Shown: positions 1-5,410 of the stretch, in pieces
Numbering within the stretch: position 1 is the first letter of the stretch
Layout: each line of letters begins with the position of its first letter
Source of the DNA: Alphaproteobacteria bacterium
Lineage (GTDB): Bacteria; Pseudomonadota; Alphaproteobacteria; DSM-16000; Inquilinaceae
Assembly: GCA_029263555.1 (NCBI GenBank)
Contig: JAJUFW010000232.1
Location: 1-5,410, forward strand
DNA length: 5,410 nt
Direction of reading: 5' to 3'
Program-made: the position numbers and the translations under genes
Notes under the pieces: model-generated
What the model saw: only the letters and a program-made list of their open reading frames with translations
Databases searched by the model: none
Told to the model about the DNA's origin: nothing

Positions 1-476
1 AAGCCGCCGCCGACGTCCGGGAACAGCCCGATGCCCGTCTCCGGCATCGCGAACAGCGTTCTTTCGGTGACGACACGGTGCGATCCATGGACGGAAAGGC
101 CGACGCCGCCGCCCATCGCGATCCCATCGACTAGCGCGACATAGGGTTTCGGGTAGAAGTGAATGCGGTGGTTGAGGATGTATTCCTCGCGGAAGAAATC
201 GGCGCGCAACCGGGCGGCCGCATCGTGGCCTTCCTGCCTCGCCTCCATCCCCGCCTGCCAGACGGCCCGAACGTCGCCGCCGGCGCAGAACGCCTTCCCG
301 CCGGCGCCCCGAACGACCACCGCACCGACGCGCGGGTCGGCGGCCCAGGCGGCAAGCTGCCGGTCCATCGCCCGGATCATTCCGAGACTGAGCGCATTCA
401 GGGCCCTCGGGCGATTCAGGGTGACTATTCCGATCTGGCCGGCTGTTTCGAATAGGATTTCGTCTTCGGCTCTCAT
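1..476 (-). CDS. 3-hydroxyisobutyryl-CoA hydrolase (crotonase superfamily), C-terminus cut by the window edge
   Basis: The first 158 residues are present and the frame is open to the left edge; the family is usually about 340-370 aa, so under half is seen. The enzyme hydrolyses 3-hydroxyisobutyryl-CoA to 3-hydroxyisobutyrate and CoA in cytosolic valine breakdown. Visible crotonase landmarks are VTLNRPRALNAL (18-29), the oxyanion-hole segment KAFCAGGDVR (61-70), FFREEY (94-99), KPYVALVDGIAMGGGVGLS (110-128) and MPETGIGLFPDVGGG (144-158). FFREEY, GGGVGLSVHG and MPET-IGLFPDVGG are typical of HIBYL-CoA hydrolases rather than ordinary enoyl-CoA hydratases. E146 and D154, eight residues apart, fit the catalytic Glu/Asp pair of that family. 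The ATG at 476 is chosen because homology begins right after it; only a weak GAGAC-like SD precedes it. A TTG in frame at 500 is a poorer alternative. It lies 43 nt behind the acyl-CoA dehydrogenase gene on the same strand, which supports a valine operon. Annotation pipelines often call this protein just enoyl-CoA hydratase. Confidence 0.93.
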   Translation of the reverse strand, partial: MRAEDEILFETAGQIGIVTLNRPRALNALSLGMIRAMDRQLAAWAADPRVGAVVVRGAGGKAFCAGGDVRAVWQAGMEARQEGHDAAARLRADFFREEYILNHRIHFYPKPYVALVDGIAMGGGVGLSVHGSHRVVTERTLFAMPETGIGLFPDVGGG

Positions 477-519
477 GAATGTCTCGAGGTTTCGGGGCAA
501 TGGTTGCAGAACAATCGGG

Positions 520-1659
520 TTATCCGGCCAGCAGTCGACGCGCGACGATCAGGCGCATGATCTCGTTGGTTCCTTCCAGGATCTGGTGGACCCTGAGGTC
601 CCTGAAATAGCGTTCGATCGGATAGTCCTTGATGTAGCCGTACCCGCCATGGAGCTGGAGTGCGTCATTGCAGATGCGGAAACCGGCATCGGTTGCGAAA
701 CGCTTGGCCATGGCGCAGAGCATGGTGGCGTCCGGGTCGCCCGCGTCAAGGGCGCTTGCCGCCCTCCGGACCATGAGGCGGGACGCCTCGAGGTCCGTCG
801 CCATGTCGGCGAGCCGGAACTGGAGGGCCTGGAAATCGGCAAGCGGCCGGCCGAACTGCCACCGCTGCTTCGCATAATCCAGAGCGGCATCGAGACAGGC
901 CCGGGCGCCCCCGATCGAACAGGCGGCGATGTTGAGTCGCCCGCCGTCCAGCGCCGCCATCGCCAGCCGGAAGCCCTCGCCCTCCCGTCCCAGGCGATTG
1001 GCCGCCGGAATCCTGCAGTCCTCGAAGATCACCGCCGTGGTCGTCTGACTGTGCCAGCCGAGCTTCCTTTCCTTCTTGCCGAAGGAAAGGCCCGGCGTCC
1101 CCGCCTCGACGACGAAGGCGGATATGCCGTCCGGCCCCTCCCCGCCGCTGCGCGCCATGACCACGTAGACATCCGAGGTGGAGCCGCCGGAGATGAAGGC
1201 CTTGGCGCCGTTCAGGGCATAGAAATCCCCGTCCCGCTCGGCTTTGGTGCGAAGTGCGGCCGCGTCGGAGCCGGCCCCGGCTTCGGTCAGGCAGTAGCTT
1301 GCGAAGCTCTGCATGGACATCAGCGCGGGCAGCAGCCGGGAACGCAGCACCTCGTCGCCGAACCAGTCGATCATCCACGCCGCCATGTTGTGAATGGAAA
1401 GGTAGGCAGCGGTGGAGACGCAGGCAGTCGCCAGTTCCTCATAGATCACGGTCGCGTCAAGCCGGCCCAGCTCCGCTCCGCCCGCCTCCTTGCGGCAATG
1501 CATGCCGGCAAGCCCCAGGGCCGCCGCCTTACGCAGAGCCTCCACCGGAAACCGACATGCCTCGTCCCATTCCGCGGCATATGGCGCCATCTCCGCCGCC
1601 GCGAAGCTGCGCGCCAAGTCCCGAAAGGCGATCTGGTCTTCGGAGAGCCTGAAATCCAT
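520..1659 (-). CDS. Acyl-CoA dehydrogenase, isobutyryl-CoA dehydrogenase type (ACAD8-like)
   Basis: A complete 379-residue FAD-dependent acyl-CoA dehydrogenase, normal length for the family. The predicted reaction is oxidation of isobutyryl-CoA to methacrylyl-CoA, with electrons passed to electron-transfer flavoprotein. The N-terminal helical domain (about 1-115) contains [14 protein letters not shown] (88-101). The beta domain has the FAD/substrate segment [11 protein letters not shown] (122-132), [10 protein letters not shown] (150-159), and [16 protein letters not shown] (187-202). The C-terminal helical domain has [14 protein letters not shown] (268-281), the second family signature starting at QLHGGYGY (335-342), and [12 protein letters not shown] (358-369), in which E362 is the expected catalytic base. 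IHNM-AWMID, SYCLTE-G-GSDAA, FGKKE-K-GW-SQ and LHGGYGY-KDY closely resemble human isobutyryl-CoA dehydrogenase ACAD8, and the adjacent hydrolase gene supports this substrate; 2-methylbutyryl-CoA remains possible. The ATG at 1659 has a strong GGGAGG SD 8 nt upstream. It is the first gene of a leftward operon; mmsA, often found nearby, is not directly upstream. Confidence 0.95.
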   Translation of the reverse strand: MDFRLSEDQIAFRDLARSFAAAEMAPYAAEWDEACRFPVEALRKAAALGLAGMHCRKEAGGAELGRLDATVIYEELATACVSTAAYLSIHNMAAWMIDWFGDEVLRSRLLPALMSMQSFASYCLTEAGAGSDAAALRTKAERDGDFYALNGAKAFISGGSTSDVYVVMARSGGEGPDGISAFVVEAGTPGLSFGKKERKLGWHSQTTTAVIFEDCRIPAANRLGREGEGFRLAMAALDGGRLNIAACSIGGARACLDAALDYAKQRWQFGRPLADFQALQFRLADMATDLEASRLMVRRAASALDAGDPDATMLCAMAKRFATDAGFRICNDALQLHGGYGYIKDYPIERYFRDLRVHQILEGTNEIMRLIVARRLLAG

Positions 1660-1661
1660 GG

Positions 1662-1674
1662 CGGGAACCTCCCG
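1662..1674 (-). promoter_or_regulatory. Shine-Dalgarno of the dehydrogenase gene enclosed in a small hairpin
   Basis: The leftward mRNA reads CGGGAGGUUCCCGCCAUG. GGGAGG (1673-1668) is a near-ideal SD 8 nt from the start codon. CGGGA (1674-1670) pairs perfectly with UCCCG (1666-1662) around a GGU loop, so the SD lies in the stem and loop, and the hairpin ends 2 nt before AUG. The SD is secure. A regulatory role for the hairpin is inference, and a 5-bp stem can occur by chance in GC-rich DNA. Confidence 0.5.
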
Positions 1675-1693
1675 AGTAAGCCCGTATTCATCG

Positions 1694-1721
1694 GAAACCC
1701 GGGGGCTCGCGGCCCCGTTTC
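1694..1721. repeat. Imperfect inverted repeat in the divergent intergenic region
   Basis: Outer arms GAAAC (1694-1698) and GTTTC (1717-1721) pair perfectly, and inner arms GGGGC (1702-1706) and GCCCC (1712-1716) pair perfectly around a 5-nt centre. Three bases (1699-1701) are unpaired on one side. It lies 35-62 nt upstream of the dehydrogenase start. It could be an operator for a regulator of the valine operon or a leader RNA structure; I cannot match it to a known binding motif. No clear -35/-10 pair was seen on either strand of the 1660-1841 gap. Confidence 0.4.
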
Positions 1722-1841
1722 ACTTGCGTTTGGCCTAACGGCCCGCCACCAGCCTTCCGGTTCTCGCTCGATGATCCTCGCCGCCATCCGCTCCCCGACG
1801 AGCCGCCTGCCGAACCGTCACCCCCTTCCCCCGGGGCGCGA

Positions 1842-3766
<1,925 letters not shown>

Positions 3767-3782
3767 GCCTGGCGTTCCAGGC
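3767..3782 (+). repeat. Short perfect hairpin directly after the hemB stop codon
   Basis: GCCTGG (3767-3772) and CCAGGC (3777-3782) form a perfect 6-bp stem with a CGTT tetraloop, beginning at the first base after the TGA. There is no T-tract after it. It may protect the 3' end of the hemB transcript or assist termination with the larger hairpin downstream; this role is inferred. Confidence 0.4.
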
Positions 3783-3804
3783 GGCCAGGTCGATCCGATC
3801 CGTC

Positions 3805-3845
3805 CCGGCAAGCGCCGGCGCGTGCCCGTAGCCGGCGCTTGCCGG
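3805..3845. terminator. Perfect 15-bp inverted repeat between convergent genes, probable bidirectional terminator
   Basis: CCGGCAAGCGCCGGC (3805-3819) is the exact reverse complement of 3831-3845, with an 11-nt loop. It lies 38 nt after the hemB stop and 5 nt after the acetyltransferase stop on the other strand. The position and stability fit a shared terminator or 3'-end stabiliser. Neither strand has a U-tract after the stem, so it is not a classical intrinsic terminator; Rho or RNase-blocking roles are alternatives. A dispersed genomic repeat unit is also possible. Confidence 0.65.
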
Positions 3846-3850
3846 CCACC

Positions 3851-4318
3851 TCAGGGCCGGATCTCGTAGGTTACCCAGCGCGTGCGGTCGGCCATGCGGT
3901 CATAGACGGAACGGGCGCGGACATTGTCCTCCGCGGTGATCCATCGGACGACACTCCATCCGCGCACCCGTGCCTGTTCCACGACGCGGGCGATCAGTGC
4001 CCCGCCGACGCCGCGTCCCCGCGCCCCGGCCGACACGAAAAGGTCGTCGAGAAAGCATGCGGTCGACCCGGTGATCGGCCGGGGATAAGGCCGGTAATGC
4101 GTGAAGCCTAGGATGGCGCCGCCTTCGTCCCGGGCGACGAACGCCTTCACCGGATGAGCCGGGTCCATCAGCCAGGCCCAGACCGTGTCGGCCTTCTCGG
4201 GCGTATCGGGAACGGCATAGAAGGCGCAATACCCGGACCAGAGACTGGCCCAGCCGTCCCGGTCGCCAGGGCCGGGTTCGACGATCACGAAGGAGCCCTG
4301 ATCCGGAGTGCTGGCCAT
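3851..4318 (-). CDS. GNAT-family N-acetyltransferase
   Basis: A complete 155-residue single-domain GNAT protein that transfers acetyl from acetyl-CoA to an amine on an unknown acceptor. The N-terminal alpha1-alpha2 region is W23-Y34. The central strands include AILGFTHYRPYP (68-79) and CFLDDLFVSAGARGRGVGGALI (starting at 88). The last contains the acetyl-CoA pyrophosphate loop R100-G-R-G103-V-G105. Motif B is ITAEDNVRARSVYDRM (127-142), with Y139 at the usual position of the GNAT general acid. The FLDDLFV strand and ITAEDN-A-YD pattern recall GNATs annotated as diamine- or aminoglycoside-type acetyltransferases, but this does not fix the substrate. The ATG at 4318 has a good SD (GAGGGG, 5 nt spacing). 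The gene follows the amidase after 9 nt, so the two are almost surely co-transcribed. It converges with hemB. Confidence 0.9.
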   Translation of the reverse strand: MASTPDQGSFVIVEPGPGDRDGWASLWSGYCAFYAVPDTPEKADTVWAWLMDPAHPVKAFVARDEGGAILGFTHYRPYPRPITGSTACFLDDLFVSAGARGRGVGGALIARVVEQARVRGWSVVRWITAEDNVRARSVYDRMADRTRWVTYEIRP

Positions 4319-4323
4319 GCTAT

Positions 4324-4329
4324 CCCCTC
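4324..4329 (-). promoter_or_regulatory. Acetyltransferase Shine-Dalgarno overlapping the amidase stop codon
   Basis: The leftward mRNA reads UGAGGGGAUAGCAUG. The amidase stop UGA (4330-4328) shares its last two bases with GAGGGG (4329-4324), which sits 5 nt before the acetyltransferase AUG. Ribosomes finishing the amidase would terminate on this SD, an arrangement that favours translational coupling. Confidence 0.7.
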
Positions 4330-5410
4330 ATGTTCCCGGTTCCCGCACCACGGCCTCCGCCGCAAGGGCGAGAGACAATAGCCGCTCGTCCGCGTTCGGC
4401 ATGCCCGAGAGCAGCAGGCCGACCGGCATTCCGGCATCGCCGGTGCCACAGGGCAGCGACACGCCGCACCAGTCGAGAAAGTTGCCGAGCGCCGTGTTGC
4501 GCAGCGTCAGGCCGTTGACCCGGACGAAATGGTCGTCGTCCTTCTCCAGGGGCTCGATCGGCGGCGCGACATGCGCGACCGTCGGATAGGCCACGAGGGC
4601 GTCCCCCAGTTCGTCACGAACCGTTGCGATGAGCCGCGCCCGTGCCGTGAGCAACGCTACATAGTCCGGCATGGTGATTTCACTGCCCAACCGGGCGCGC
4701 GCCACCACCCGCCGATCCATGGCACCGGCTTCCGGGCCGCTCAGCCGCGCGGCATGAAGGGCATAGGCTTCGGCCGTGACCAGGGCCCCGTGCCGTGCCG
4801 CAAGGGAGGCGATCTCGTCAAAAGCCGGTATCGCCCGGCGGATCACCGTCGCCCCGGCCGCTTCAAGCCGCGAGAGCGCCGCTTCGAAGGCGGCAATCAC
4901 GCCCGGTTCGGCGTTGTCGAAGACGACGTTCGTCGGCACGACCAGGGTCGCGCCTTCGATCCGGCCGCGCTGGACCGACGGGCCGACACGGCCGCACATC
5001 GCCGCGTCGACGAGGACGGCGTCCTCAACCGTCCGGCAGAGGACGCCGAGGGAATCGAGGCTGGTCGCCAGCGGGAAGACCCCGTCCATGGGATAGCGTC
5101 CACGGGTCGCCTTGTAGCCGACGATCCCGTTGAATGCCGCGGGGATCCGGACGGACCCGCCGGTGTCCGTTCCAATCGAGACGGGAACGATGCCGGCGGC
5201 CACAGCCGCGCCGGAACCGGAAGAAGATCCGCCCGGGATGCGCGGCACGTCGCGCGCGTTGGGATTGAGCGGCGTGCCGAAATGCGGATTGAGACCGAGG
5301 CCAGAGAAGGCGAATTCCGTCATGTTGACGCGCCCGACGGTCACCATACCGGCAGCCTTCAGCCTTGCGACGACGGCAGCGTCGGCCCGCGCGGCCGGCG
5401 CGTCCGCCAG
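4328..5410 (-). CDS. Amidase-signature family hydrolase, N-terminus outside the window
   Basis: The visible 360 residues run from the right edge to the TGA at 4330-4328. Family members are usually about 450-470 aa, so roughly 90 N-terminal residues, including the catalytic Lys, are missing. The Met at 5347 is internal: the frame stays open to the edge and the upstream residues (DAPAARADAAVVARLKAAG) match the conserved stretch before VNMTEFAFSG. Numbering from the edge, the landmarks are NMTEFAFSGLGLNPHFGTP (29-47), GGSSSGSGAAVAAG (60-73) with S62 as the cis-Ser, and SIGTDTGGSVRIPAAFNG (78-95) with S86 (codon 5155-5153) as the nucleophile, 24 residues later as in the family. The C-terminus has NFLDWCGVSLPCG and GMPVGLLLSG. 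The Ser-cisSer-Lys mechanism hydrolyses amides; the substrate is not evident. It is probably a stand-alone amidase rather than GatA, though distant GatA-like annotation is common. It is upstream of and tightly linked to the acetyltransferase. Confidence 0.93.
   Translation of the reverse strand: MADAPAARADAAVVARLKAAGMVTVGRVNMTEFAFSGLGLNPHFGTPLNPNARDVPRIPGGSSSGSGAAVAAGIVPVSIGTDTGGSVRIPAAFNGIVGYKATRGRYPMDGVFPLATSLDSLGVLCRTVEDAVLVDAAMCGRVGPSVQRGRIEGATLVVPTNVVFDNAEPGVIAAFEAALSRLEAAGATVIRRAIPAFDEIASLAARHGALVTAEAYALHAARLSGPEAGAMDRRVVARARLGSEITMPDYVALLTARARLIATVRDELGDALVAYPTVAHVAPPIEPLEKDDDHFVRVNGLTLRNTALGNFLDWCGVSLPCGTGDAGMPVGLLLSGMPNADERLLSLALAAEAVVREPGT

Noticed and set aside
477..519. The 43-nt gap between the dehydrogenase and hydrolase genes as a regulatory site
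   Set aside because: No hairpin, promoter or small ORF was seen; it looks like an ordinary intra-operon spacer.
3791..3802. Short tandem repeat CGATCCGATCCG between hemB and the large hairpin
   Set aside because: Only two 5-nt units, well within chance in this composition.
5345..5347. ATG at 5347 as the amidase start
   Set aside because: It would delete a conserved stretch that continues upstream in frame to the window edge, and the catalytic Lys region lies further upstream.

Overview
The window is compact, GC-rich (roughly two thirds G+C by eye) chromosomal DNA. It carries six protein genes, two of them cut by the window edges, and no RNA genes, insertion sequences or CRISPR. The gene content (valine-catabolic acyl-CoA dehydrogenase plus HIBYL-CoA hydrolase, a cysteine-free magnesium-type HemB, amidase and GNAT genes) and the sparse GANTC sites suggest an alphaproteobacterium, perhaps Rhodospirillales-like. 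This placement is inference, not a measurement.

Left block (1-1659, minus strand): a valine-degradation operon. An isobutyryl-CoA dehydrogenase gene is followed after 43 nt by a 3-hydroxyisobutyryl-CoA hydrolase gene that runs off the left edge. The dehydrogenase makes methacrylyl-CoA. After hydration, the hydrolase releases 3-hydroxyisobutyrate from CoA. The usual partners mmsB and mmsA are not in the window.

Divergent regulatory gap (1660-1841): it separates the valine operon from the rightward genes. It holds an imperfect inverted repeat (1694-1721) and a small hairpin that encloses the Shine-Dalgarno of the dehydrogenase gene.

Middle block (1842-3766, plus strand): a CpdA/Icc-like calcineurin-type metallophosphoesterase, then, after 83 nt with a candidate promoter, hemB (porphobilinogen synthase, tetrapyrrole synthesis). 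hemB is followed by a short hairpin and then a perfect 15-bp inverted repeat (3805-3845), which probably insulates it from the convergent gene on the other side.

Right block (3851-5410, minus strand): an amidase-signature hydrolase (N-terminus outside the window) and a GNAT N-acetyltransferase, separated by 9 nt. The acetyltransferase Shine-Dalgarno overlaps the amidase stop codon, so the two look translationally coupled.

I found no convincing novel system. The main points for a second look are the SD-enclosing hairpin and inverted repeat upstream of the valine operon, a GANTC site inside the candidate hemB promoter, the long convergent hairpin, and the coupled amidase-GNAT pair of unknown substrate.
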